NCBI RefSeq assembly: GCF_039832105.1
Contig: NZ_JBDOHS010000002.1
Location: forward strand, 186,001 to 250,000
DNA length: 64,000 nucleotides
DNA from: Dorea_A sp016295505
Lineage (GTDB): Bacteria > Bacillota > Clostridia > Lachnospirales > Lachnospiraceae
Direction: 5' to 3'
Both the position numbers and the translations under genes were made by a program. Positions 26,452-34,522 of the stretch are shown here, piece after piece; positions within the stretch are counted from its first letter, which is position 1; the number at the start of each line of letters is the position of its first letter. The notes beneath the pieces are model-generated. The model searched no databases, was not told where the DNA came from, and worked only from the letters and a program-made list of their open reading frames with translations.

Positions 26452-27704
26452 TATTTGCCAACGACCTCTTCTTCCCAGATTTCTTCAATGATCGGAACCA
26501 GTTCGGCCGGCATTTCCGGAAGACGTTTCGCCAGAAGCTCATCCTGCGGAATCGTGCCTTTTCCCAGGTCTACTTTATCAAATTCTTCTTTCTGTTCGTC
26601 CGAAAGCTTATCATAATCAACAACCGGCAGTACTTTCAGTGTGTTGTATCTGTCCGCCTGAATCTCCGGTGACATCATTTCATTGATGGCAACCATTGCT
26701 CCGGCTTTATTCTGAGAATTTGCCGCAATTGCCATAAAGTTCGTATTGCCAATCGTACCTTTATCAAACTGGAATGTCTGAGTTGTTTCCGTGTAAGTGC
26801 CTTCCTCAATCTTCACAGCTGTCGCAAAGGCATCATACGTTACATTTAATATCACTTCTCCATCTGCAAACATATTATCAAGAGTCGTGGACGAATCCGG
26901 GAAAGTCTTTCCTTCATTCCACAGATAAGGATTCAGTTGTCTCAGGTATTCCATAGCCGGTTCCACTGCTTCTTTCACGGTCTCTTTGTCAGCTTCCATG
27001 TTAAGGAACTGTTCATAGCCACAGATTTCATAGATAATGCTTCGAACAAACACACTCCCCGTAAAATCCGGAAGGGCCGGATAGGTAACTTTGCCCGGAT
27101 ATTTTTTTACGAATTCCAGAAGTTCTTCCGCACTCTTTGGAAATTCAGATGTCACAGCAGTATCTCCAACCAGAACCATCTGGGCCTTCCCGTAAGGCGC
27201 TTCATAGCCCTCGATCGGATACGCAAAATCCAGCGTAACATCTTCAGACTCAGTATCAATATAATCATTAAAATTCGGAAGCCTGTCTGTAAACGGTCCA
27301 TAAAGCATATTATTTTCCTTCGCAGACTGGAAATTTTCTCCGTTGATCCAGATCATATCGATGCTTCCGTCTTCCTCACCGGCCTGTATTTCACCAGACA
27401 ACTGACTTAAGATCTGATCAATGTCCATCGGTACTCTTTCCATCGTAATATCATACTTTTCTTTCATCTGAGGTGCAAATACATCATCCAGCCATTCATT
27501 CAGCTTTTCATCTCCACCCCAGCCATAAAAGGTCACCGTAGATCCCTTTGCAGCTTCTTTCAATTCATCGAAACTCATTTCTTCTATCGATTTTTCACTA
27601 TTGCTGTCATCATTTCCGGAAGCATCCTCGCTTTTGCTTCCACACGCTGCAAGCGACAACGTCATCAATGCAGCTAAAACAACAGATATTATTCTTCTTT
27701 TCAT
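26451..27704 (-). CDS. ABC substrate-binding lipoprotein, YnjB-like
   Basis: A 417-residue lipoprotein with signal peptide and lipobox (LSLAACGSKS; Cys21). The mature part begins after an acidic linker and contains TVTFYGWGGDEKLNEWLDDVFAPQM, read in parts as FYGWGG and LNEWLDD, features of YnjB-type binding proteins. Further blocks are DMIWINGENF, APYGKAQMVLV and PALPDFTGSVFVRS. The ligand is unknown. Context (nucleoside hydrolase, rhodanese, glycosyltransferase) does not match thiamine, iron or polyamine uptake in any known operon. Confidence 0.85.
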   Translation of the reverse strand: MKRRIISVVLAALMTLSLAACGSKSEDASGNDDSNSEKSIEEMSFDELKEAAKGSTVTFYGWGGDEKLNEWLDDVFAPQMKEKYDITMERVPMDIDQILSQLSGEIQAGEEDGSIDMIWINGENFQSAKENNMLYGPFTDRLPNFNDYIDTESEDVTLDFAYPIEGYEAPYGKAQMVLVGDTAVTSEFPKSAEELLEFVKKYPGKVTYPALPDFTGSVFVRSIIYEICGYEQFLNMEADKETVKEAVEPAMEYLRQLNPYLWNEGKTFPDSSTTLDNMFADGEVILNVTYDAFATAVKIEEGTYTETTQTFQFDKGTIGNTNFMAIAANSQNKAGAMVAINEMMSPEIQADRYNTLKVLPVVDYDKLSDEQKEEFDKVDLGKGTIPQDELLAKRLPEMPAELVPIIEEIWEEEVVGK

Positions 27705-27726
27705 ACGTATCTTCTCCCCGTAAGTA

Positions 27727-28437
27727 TTATTTCGCTTTTTTCTTCTGCCGCTCTGAATAAACCTGTTTCAGAAGAACGATCAGAGCTGCAAGTGCAAACA
27801 GGATGAACAATGCCGATACCAGCATCTTCGCTCCACCTGTCAGCATTCCTCCCACATAGGAGTATACGATTGTTGCCGGAAGCTGACCGATTCCCGTCGC
27901 AAGGAAAAAGCTCCCGAACGACATCGATGTAAGGCCTGCCGCATAACTTACAATATCAAAGGAAATAAAGGGAAGAAGCCTTGCTATTAATATGCTGAGC
28001 TGACCGTGTTTGTCAAAGAACTCATCAATCTGTTCCAGCCCAGCCTTACTGGTAAGCTTTTCCACCACATCACGTCCCAGGATTCTTGCAATAAAGAAAC
28101 AGACTGCGGCCCCTGCCATGGCACTTGACCAGGACAGGATTGCTCCTTTCCACCATCCGAACAGACTTGCATTGGCAAAAGTAATCAAAAAAGCCGGAAG
28201 CGGTGCCGCTATTGACTGTAAGATCATCAATGCAAATGATACCAGAACTGCATACACGCCATAAGATGCAACAAATTCTCTTACCACCGTAAAATCTCCG
28301 CTTGCGAACATTTTTACAATATTATTCATCGTCCGATTGACAGACGGGATAAAATAATATGCACCAATCGCAGCTACAATTAATACAATTACAATAATTT
28401 TCCCCGTCCATGACTTTTTATTCGTATTCTCTTCCAT
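27727..28437 (-). CDS. TVP38/TMEM64 (VTT-domain) membrane protein, YdjZ-like
   Basis: A 236-residue protein of the DedA/VTT superfamily. The hallmark block is FANASLFGWWKGAILSWSSA, followed by AGAAVCFFIARILGRD and the conserved RLLPFISFDIVSYAAGLT. It has an N-terminal helix and about five further membrane helices. Family members are linked to lipid scrambling or membrane homeostasis, and E. coli YdjX/YdjZ sit beside ynjBCDE. It lies between the exported rhodanese and the binding protein. Confidence 0.88.
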   Translation of the reverse strand: MEENTNKKSWTGKIIVIVLIVAAIGAYYFIPSVNRTMNNIVKMFASGDFTVVREFVASYGVYAVLVSFALMILQSIAAPLPAFLITFANASLFGWWKGAILSWSSAMAGAAVCFFIARILGRDVVEKLTSKAGLEQIDEFFDKHGQLSILIARLLPFISFDIVSYAAGLTSMSFGSFFLATGIGQLPATIVYSYVGGMLTGGAKMLVSALFILFALAALIVLLKQVYSERQKKKAK

Positions 28438-28462
28438 TTCTTATCTCCATCTGATCCCGCCG

Positions 28463-29446
28463 TTATTCAAGTTCTCCGACTGCTGCCCATCTGTAGAAGG
28501 ATTCATCATAATTCTTCACCTGCTCAAAACCACACATTTCCATGACAAGCTGCATATACGCAGAACGGATTCCTCCTGTGCAATAGGTTACAATCTGATC
28601 GTCCTGAGACAGTCCCGCATCTTCAAACATCTGTGTAAGTTCAGCATTCGTCTTTAATGTAGAATCCTCCTGAAACAGATCTGTAAAACGGATGTGAACC
28701 GCTCCCGGAAGATGTCCTCCATTCGCTTCTCCGTACAGAATCTCTCCGTTATATTCTTCGTCTGCACGAACATCCACTACTTTATAACTGTCATAATTTT
28801 CCTGAAGTTCATCTGTATTGATGACATGTGTTTCATCAATTGCATCAACTGTAATCTCACATGGCTGTGGCTGTGAAGCCCCCTGCTGCATCTTGGCACC
28901 GGCTGCTTTCAGGCCCTGAAATCCACCATTCACGATCTTTACATCTTCATAACCGGCAGCGAGAAGTTCCCATGCAATACGGCCATCATCTCCCCAGCCT
29001 TCATCTGCAGCTGCAAATAAGATAATCTCTTTCTCTTTATCCAGACCAAGTTCACCCAGTCTCTGACCGAGGCGTTCTGTATCCAGGATACATCCCCAGT
29101 TTGCATCGCCGGGAGCACCGTCTTCACAGGTTGCAAGATACTGCCATGTTGTTGCGATCGCACCTTCTACCGTTTCTTCTGCAGCTGCCTCTTCTCCACG
29201 GGCATCTACGAGAATCACATCTTCACTGTTCATATGTTCGATTACATAATCAGTGTTAACAACATACTCTCCGGTAAACTCATCTGCAACTTCCTCTTCA
29301 TCCGTTTCTTCTTCCTGCTCTTCTGTTTCTGTTGTTTCTTCCACTTCTTCCTTAGGAGCTTCTTCTTTCTTGGATTCACAGCCCGCAATGCCGGCTATCA
29401 TAACCATCGCAAGAAACAGTGCAGCATATTTCTTCATTCTTCTCAT
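28463..29446 (-). CDS. exported two-domain rhodanese lipoprotein, YnjE-like
   Basis: The gene encodes about 327 residues with a signal peptide and lipobox (AGIAGCESK), then a very acidic linker (ETTETEEQEEETDEEE). Two rhodanese domains follow. The first has EGWGDDGR where the catalytic loop should be and lacks Cys; the second has VTYCTGGIRSAY with Cys near residue 289. It should transfer sulfane sulfur (thiosulfate or polysulfide) outside the membrane, like E. coli YnjE. I chose ATG 29446 because GGGAGG lies 7 bases upstream; the longer frame from 29479 would have that site inside the gene. A 94-bp gap separates it from the kinase gene. Confidence 0.88.
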   Translation of the reverse strand: MRRMKKYAALFLAMVMIAGIAGCESKKEEAPKEEVEETTETEEQEEETDEEEVADEFTGEYVVNTDYVIEHMNSEDVILVDARGEEAAAEETVEGAIATTWQYLATCEDGAPGDANWGCILDTERLGQRLGELGLDKEKEIILFAAADEGWGDDGRIAWELLAAGYEDVKIVNGGFQGLKAAGAKMQQGASQPQPCEITVDAIDETHVINTDELQENYDSYKVVDVRADEEYNGEILYGEANGGHLPGAVHIRFTDLFQEDSTLKTNAELTQMFEDAGLSQDDQIVTYCTGGIRSAYMQLVMEMCGFEQVKNYDESFYRWAAVGELE

Positions 29447-29540
29447 CATTTTACCTCCCAGTTTAATCAATTTGTTCATTCTATTCTATCATCGTATCCC
29501 CTGTCAGTCTAATTGTTTGCATCTATGTGTGTTATAGATA

Positions 29541-30554
29541 TTATCTATGGGTAATAAACTCCTGTATCATCGAAAGGAACTCGTCTTCCAGATACTGATC
29601 CAGTTTCTGTCTCGTTGATTCATTAACAATAAGCTTATCCGGCTGCTGGTACTGTACCCATGCCATTGCACACCATGTAACTCCGCGCAGACAATTGATC
29701 TGCGCATACAAAAGCGCTCTTTCCTTCAATCCCTCCGTTGGATATCTCCCATTCACCTTTTCAATATATCCATCCAGAAATCGTTCCATCTCAGGAACCG
29801 TCAAGATCACATCCGTCTTCCAGAACGTTGTTGTTGGTGCAATAAAATGCCCGAGATCCTGTGCCGGATCTCCATACAAAGGTTTTTCCCAGTCTATCAG
29901 GTAATCTCTTTCTCCCTCAGCATTTATCAGAAAATTTGTAGAATTCAGCTCTGTATTAATACAGCAGCGATAAACAGGCCGGCAATCTACTCTTTCTATT
30001 TTTTCCCATCCATATTCCAGCAACTGCCGCAGAGTCGATTTTTTTTCTTCATCCGCAAGCGCTGATTCCATATAGACTCTGACCATTTCTTCACACTCTT
30101 CCAGAATTGCGCGCAGAGGATCCTTCGGACGTAGCAGACGATTGTCTCCATCAAGTTTCATACTGTGAATGTCTGCCAGACACCCTGCTGCCCGTTCCAG
30201 CTCAGTTCGATAATCCAGACTGTGTCCCGGAAGATATTCCATAACCAGTATCCCGTAATCCAGTATTTCTTTTTCTCCATCCACATATAAAACTTTTGGT
30301 GTCCTTCCGGTCTTTTCCAGAAGCCTTAACGCATAGCCTTCATACTCGATCTGGTCTTCCAGATGCATCTGGCTTCCACAATTAACCCGGAGCAGAAGCC
30401 TTTGACCTGTGACCGGATGCACAAACAGGTAATTGATGTTATATTCGCCCTGTGCAAGAAGCCGGTACTCCTCACATACCTGGTCCGGAAGGCCCAGCGC
30501 CTCACGATATCTTTTCCCTCTGACATATTCATATAAACCCTTTATTCTGTCCAT
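29541..30554 (-). CDS. APH/choline-kinase-like phosphotransferase, altered active site
   Basis: A 337-residue protein of the APH/choline-kinase fold. It has GILVMEYLPGHSLD as hinge, and LIDWEKPLYGDPAQDLG (Asp221) as the metal-binding loop. The Brenner motif H-x-D-x4-N reads N200-T-E202-LNST-N207, so both the His and the catalytic Asp are replaced (Asn and Glu). Known relatives phosphorylate choline, aminoglycosides, sugars or spermidine. It sits 23 bp downstream of the DUF2064-glycosyltransferase fusion, as LicA-type kinases often precede nucleotidyltransferases. Kinase activity is plausible but needs testing. Confidence 0.78.
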   Translation of the reverse strand: MDRIKGLYEYVRGKRYREALGLPDQVCEEYRLLAQGEYNINYLFVHPVTGQRLLLRVNCGSQMHLEDQIEYEGYALRLLEKTGRTPKVLYVDGEKEILDYGILVMEYLPGHSLDYRTELERAAGCLADIHSMKLDGDNRLLRPKDPLRAILEECEEMVRVYMESALADEEKKSTLRQLLEYGWEKIERVDCRPVYRCCINTELNSTNFLINAEGERDYLIDWEKPLYGDPAQDLGHFIAPTTTFWKTDVILTVPEMERFLDGYIEKVNGRYPTEGLKERALLYAQINCLRGVTWCAMAWVQYQQPDKLIVNESTRQKLDQYLEDEFLSMIQEFITHR

Positions 30555-30577
30555 CCGTTCTTTCCTTCTTTCTCTAT

Positions 30578-31930
30578 CTATCTGATATCCGGATACTGCC
30601 GTGCAATTTTTTCCGCTGACACATGCTTCCTGTACTGCAGGCGAAGCCAGTGCATTTTTGCCATAACAGCTAATTTTTTGAAACTTCCTCCCTCAAATCT
30701 CCGATCTGATGAGTAGATCCGGTGCTTTGTAATCCCTGTTTTCTCTTTTCTCTTTTTTAAACTCAATGAAAACTGATAATCTTCCATGATTGGCATATCC
30801 GGAAACATTCCAACTTCAAAGAACAGATCTCTGTCAATAAAAATCCCCTGATCCCCAAACATGATCTTCCTATGTTTTGCCCTCCAGTTAGAAGCAAGCC
30901 TGCAGGTAAACATAAAAAAGTTATGTGACTGGAATGCCACCCCAAAACACCCGACTCTGTGATCTTTCATGACTTGTCGGATCTCTTCCAGTGGATGCAG
31001 CGGCAGTTCACTGTCACAATGTAAAAAAAACAGGATGTCCCCGCTACTTGCTTTTGCTCCGGCATTCATCTGATTGGCTCTTCCTTTCGGTGCATGAATG
31101 ACTCTGTATTCTGTACCCAGCTTCTCAAGAGTCCGATCTGTACTTCCTCCGTCTACAAACAGAATCTCACAGTGATTTTTAAGCCCTCGCAATTGTTCTT
31201 TTAGCCTTCCCACTGTTTTTTCTTCATTGTATACCGGAATAATTATGGATATCCTGCCGGTTCGCATCAGATACTTTCCTGTATAAGTATACTGTAGATT
31301 TCGTTCTGTTCTCATACGATTCCGATATGCAGTAAGATCTTCCCTGGTATCCATATCCTCCAGCTCTGTAATTAACCCCGCCGTAATCCCCTTGCTTTCA
31401 AGACTTGCAATCGTATTTTCCAGAACACTTCCATGTCCGTAGCTTTGTTTTTCAAAAGTTTCCGCGAGAGGTTTTTTCATTCCCGTCAGATAATATCCTC
31501 CGTCCGCAGTCGGTCCGAATACCACATCATAATGATCCAGTGCCGCAAAAGCCTCTTTCAGATATTTTGCCTGAATCTCCGGAATGTCCGTACCGATCAG
31601 CACACACTTTTCATACCCCTTTTCAAGTATGTCCCGAATCGCCACATACATCCGTTGTCCAAGGTCGTCTCCCTTCTGCACTTCGAATCCTTTTGCATAT
31701 TCAAAGATCTCTTCCAGAATTCCCGCCGGTCTTTCCGGTGTATAATAGACAAATACATCAGCCGCAGATCGTCTGCATGCGACTGCAATATCTTTCAGAA
31801 AATTCGTATGCAGTCTCGCACACTGCTCTGCATCAAGATACGGCATCATTCTTGTCTTGGTCTGTCCCGGAAGAGGGATTCTCGTAAATACAATCACCGC
31901 CTGATTATGCTTCTTTTTCCGTACCGTCAT
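30578..31930 (-). CDS. DUF2064 nucleotidyltransferase-like + GT2 fusion (TIGR04282/TIGR04283)
   Basis: A 450-residue two-domain protein. Residues ~10-205 match the TIGR04282/DUF2064 family (FTRIPLPGQTKTRM, VLIGTDIPEIQ, FGPTADGGYYLTGM), a GT-A-like nucleotidyltransferase fold. Residues ~227-450 match the TIGR04283 GT2 family (ISIIIPVYNEEKTV, LFVDGGSTDRT, GRANQMNAGAKASSGDILFF, HCDSELP). These two families are usually separate neighbouring genes named for association with radical-SAM/selenodomain proteins. Here they are fused. The gene overlaps the upstream TVP38 gene by 26 bp. It probably activates and transfers a sugar-like group onto an unknown acceptor. Confidence 0.87.
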   Translation of the reverse strand: MTVRKKKHNQAVIVFTRIPLPGQTKTRMMPYLDAEQCARLHTNFLKDIAVACRRSAADVFVYYTPERPAGILEEIFEYAKGFEVQKGDDLGQRMYVAIRDILEKGYEKCVLIGTDIPEIQAKYLKEAFAALDHYDVVFGPTADGGYYLTGMKKPLAETFEKQSYGHGSVLENTIASLESKGITAGLITELEDMDTREDLTAYRNRMRTERNLQYTYTGKYLMRTGRISIIIPVYNEEKTVGRLKEQLRGLKNHCEILFVDGGSTDRTLEKLGTEYRVIHAPKGRANQMNAGAKASSGDILFFLHCDSELPLHPLEEIRQVMKDHRVGCFGVAFQSHNFFMFTCRLASNWRAKHRKIMFGDQGIFIDRDLFFEVGMFPDMPIMEDYQFSLSLKKRKEKTGITKHRIYSSDRRFEGGSFKKLAVMAKMHWLRLQYRKHVSAEKIARQYPDIR

Positions 31931-32645
31931 TCTCTGTCTTTCCTTCTTTTATATAATGTTTTTTCAAATAAAATCCGATTCCGATTACCGCAGCTGCCAT
32001 AAAAAGAGCAATCCCGATATAGAGAACTCTGTTTTCCGAATCCGCCAGTCCTGCTGCACCGATCGTGTACATTGCCGTTCCCGGAAGCATAAATAACATT
32101 GAAAACAACGCATAGGTTCCTGCATCGATATCGGTGACTCCATAAGCAAAGTTTTGAAGATTATAAGGAAAAACCGGGACAAGCCTGGTGATCATTAATA
32201 CAAATATCTCATTTTTCCCGGATTCATCAAACAGCCATTTTTTCAGATAACGATTCTTCATTGCCAGTGGTCTGATACTGTCTTTCAGAAAAAATCTCCC
32301 CATGAAAAAGGCCAGAATCGCTCCGATCGTCGTTGCCGCCGAGCAAAAAACAGTTCCCCATACCGGTCCGAATAATACCCCTGCAATAACTGCAAAAGTA
32401 ATTCCCGGAAGTGCCAGCACCACGCATCCAACAATCGTCAGCACAATATATATGATTGCCGCCATAGCCAGATTCTGCTCTACTATTCTTTCCAGAAATT
32501 CAAGATTGTCCATATCGCCCAGATAGGAAGACCATCCGAAGACCCTGTTCAGAACAATTACAATCAGCAGAATTCCAATAAAAATCCACAATTTTTTATT
32601 CTTCATTTTCTCGCACCAATTTTCTGAATTTCTGATGCTTATCAT
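31905..32645 (-). CDS. TVP38/TMEM64 (VTT-domain) membrane protein, YdjX-like
   Basis: A 246-residue VTT-domain membrane protein and first gene of the ten-gene cluster. The motif block VIAGVLFGPVWGTVFCSAA and the later VLMITRLVPVFPYNLQNFAYG are typical. Start ATG 32645 is preceded by GGAAGG at 8 bases. It is a paralogue of the TVP38 gene 4 kb downstream; E. coli likewise has two (ydjX, ydjZ) in its ynj cluster. Confidence 0.87.
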   Translation of the reverse strand: MISIRNSENWCEKMKNKKLWIFIGILLIVIVLNRVFGWSSYLGDMDNLEFLERIVEQNLAMAAIIYIVLTIVGCVVLALPGITFAVIAGVLFGPVWGTVFCSAATTIGAILAFFMGRFFLKDSIRPLAMKNRYLKKWLFDESGKNEIFVLMITRLVPVFPYNLQNFAYGVTDIDAGTYALFSMLFMLPGTAMYTIGAAGLADSENRVLYIGIALFMAAAVIGIGFYLKKHYIKEGKTENDGTEKEA

Positions 32646-32730
32646 ATCATTTTCCTTCCATTCCTTCCAATAGCTATTTTCAATAACTACCGCTTGTTAT
32701 CGATAAAGCCTATAAGTTTATATCCTTTTT

Positions 32731-32906
32731 TCAGTAAATGAGACCAATCACCAGAATCAGAAGCGGAAGGGTAAAGATGATAAAAACACTCAATAATACT
32801 GCATCGAATTATATGTAACTTCAAGACCTTTTGCTTCAATCTCCACATTATCAATATCCTCAAAATTCACCGTGACGGATGTCATTCTTCCTGTTGTAAT
32901 ACTCAT
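32731..32906 (-). pseudogene. remnant of a small membrane protein gene
   Basis: On the minus strand a frame opens at 32906 with MSITTGRMTSVTVNFEDID and is soon lost. A hydrophobic tail, FIIFTLPLLILVIGLIY, then appears in another frame and ends at 32731. The combination looks like the C-terminal soluble-plus-helix end of an ABC-2-associated auxiliary (Gldg-type) protein, but the family call is weak. No ribosome site or complete frame is seen. The remainder of 32646-33003 holds the first part of the cluster's upstream region and the galT terminator. Confidence 0.4.
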
Positions 32907-32940
32907 TTAACAATATATGGTGAAACTATAGCGATTTTTT

Positions 32941-32980
32941 AAAAGAAAAAAGGATGCCGGCTTTTTGCCGATACATCCTT
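32941..32980 (-). terminator. galKT terminator
   Basis: On the minus strand AAGGATGTATCGGC / GCCGGCATCCTT with an AAAAA loop and TTTTTTCTTTT, 24 bases after the galT stop codon. Confidence 0.85.
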
Positions 32981-33003
32981 CTCTGTTTTGATATATCCTT
33001 TGA

Positions 33004-34494
33004 TTATAAGGTGTTTATAAATCGCATAAACGCTTCTCTTCCCTCCGGTGTGCACTTATATACTCCGGCATCCTCCAATACATGTACGAATGTAATTCCA
33101 ACTTCTTCTTTCAATATATCCATAACATTTTCTTCTGTGATCTTCGGATATTTCGGAAGAAATGCTTCTGCCCACTCTGCATGTTTTTCAATCTTTTCAT
33201 TACTTCTGATATCCTTCTTTCCTACCAGATACTCTGCCAGAATTTCCAGTTCTTCTTTCAATCTTGCCGGCAGCACTGCAAGTCCCATAACCTCGATCAG
33301 ACCGATATTTTCCTTTTTGATATTATGGTACTGTGCATGTGGATGATAAACCCCCAGAGGATGTTCTTCTGTTGTGATATTATTGCGAAGGGTCAGATCC
33401 AGCTCATACATCTCTCCCTTTTTCCTTGCAATCGGAGTAATCGTGTTGTGTGGTTCCCCGTCTGTCTCCGCGAAGATATATGCATCTTCATCCGTGTATC
33501 CCCTCCATGTATTCAGTACATGGTCCGCCAGACTGATCAGTCGTTTTTCATCTTTACTTCTGATGCGCAAAACAGACAATGGCCATTTTACAATTCCGGC
33601 TTCCACATCTTCATATCCGGGAATCGTCACCTGCTTTTCCATCGAGGCCTCAGCCATCGCAAAGGTATAATGTCCTCCCTGAAAATGATCATGGCTTAAG
33701 ATAGATCCACCGACAATCGGAAGATCGGCATTGGATCCCAGAAAATAGTGCGGAAACATTTTCACAAAATCAAAGAGCTTCACAAATGTTGCTTCTTCAA
33801 TCTTCATAGGAACATGCTGCCCGTTAAACACGATACAATGCTCATTGTAATATACATAAGGTGAATACTGAAATCCCCATTTGCTGTCATTGATCGTAAT
33901 CGGAATAATGCGGTGATTTTCTCTTGCCGGATGATTCAGTCTGCCCGCATATCCTTCATTTTCCATACACAGAAGACATTTTGGATAGCTGCTTGCTTTT
34001 GCATTTCTTGCAGCAGCGATTGCTTTCGGATCTTTTTCCGGTTTTGAGAGATTGATCGTGATATCAATTTTGCCGTAATCCGAATCTACTTTCCATTTCA
34101 TGTCTTTTTTCACTCGGTAACGGCGGATATAATCGCTGTCCTGACTCAACTTATAAAAATAATTCGTTGCTTCTTCCGGAGAAATTTCATATTTTTTTGC
34201 AAATGTTTCCTGCACCTGCGCAGGTCTTGGCACCAGACAGTTCATGATCTTTGTGTCAAAAAGATCACGGTATCCAATACTGTTCTCGATGATTCCTCTC
34301 TCCACTGCTTCATCCAACAGTGCAGCGAGTACTGGTTCAAGATCAATCTGTGTTTCATCGATATCAACATCTTCATAATCTTCTTCCCCAAATAATTCGA
34401 GCAGAAGGTTCGTCGTGTATATGCGTTCGCATTCCGGAGTCAGTCCGGTCTGGATTCCATAGGTTACCAGTTTTTTAATATTTTCATATAACAT
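33004..34494 (-). CDS. galT: galactose-1-phosphate uridylyltransferase (class 2 GalT)
   Basis: A 496-residue Firmicute-type GalT of the Leloir pathway, exchanging UDP between UDP-glucose and galactose-1-phosphate. Family blocks include LVPRPAQVQETFAKKY, NEHCIVFNGQHVPM, the active-site-like region GGSILSHDHFQGG and GVYHPHAQYHNIKKENIGLIE. The start at 34494 is chosen for GGGAG 9 bases upstream. A longer frame from 34542 would overlap galK. It lies 28 bp after galK and ends at a terminator; galE and galM are not in the window. Confidence 0.93.
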   Translation of the reverse strand: MLYENIKKLVTYGIQTGLTPECERIYTTNLLLELFGEEDYEDVDIDETQIDLEPVLAALLDEAVERGIIENSIGYRDLFDTKIMNCLVPRPAQVQETFAKKYEISPEEATNYFYKLSQDSDYIRRYRVKKDMKWKVDSDYGKIDITINLSKPEKDPKAIAAARNAKASSYPKCLLCMENEGYAGRLNHPARENHRIIPITINDSKWGFQYSPYVYYNEHCIVFNGQHVPMKIEEATFVKLFDFVKMFPHYFLGSNADLPIVGGSILSHDHFQGGHYTFAMAEASMEKQVTIPGYEDVEAGIVKWPLSVLRIRSKDEKRLISLADHVLNTWRGYTDEDAYIFAETDGEPHNTITPIARKKGEMYELDLTLRNNITTEEHPLGVYHPHAQYHNIKKENIGLIEVMGLAVLPARLKEELEILAEYLVGKKDIRSNEKIEKHAEWAEAFLPKYPKITEENVMDILKEEVGITFVHVLEDAGVYKCTPEGREAFMRFINTL

Positions 34495-34522
34495 TGTTTC
34501 GATCTCCCTTTTCTTCGATGTT

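Noticed and set aside
29533..29547. palindrome ATAGATA-T-TATCTAT at the end of the kinase gene
   Set aside because: Short, AT-only, overlaps the stop codon and has no T-run or conserved position; insufficient for a regulatory call.
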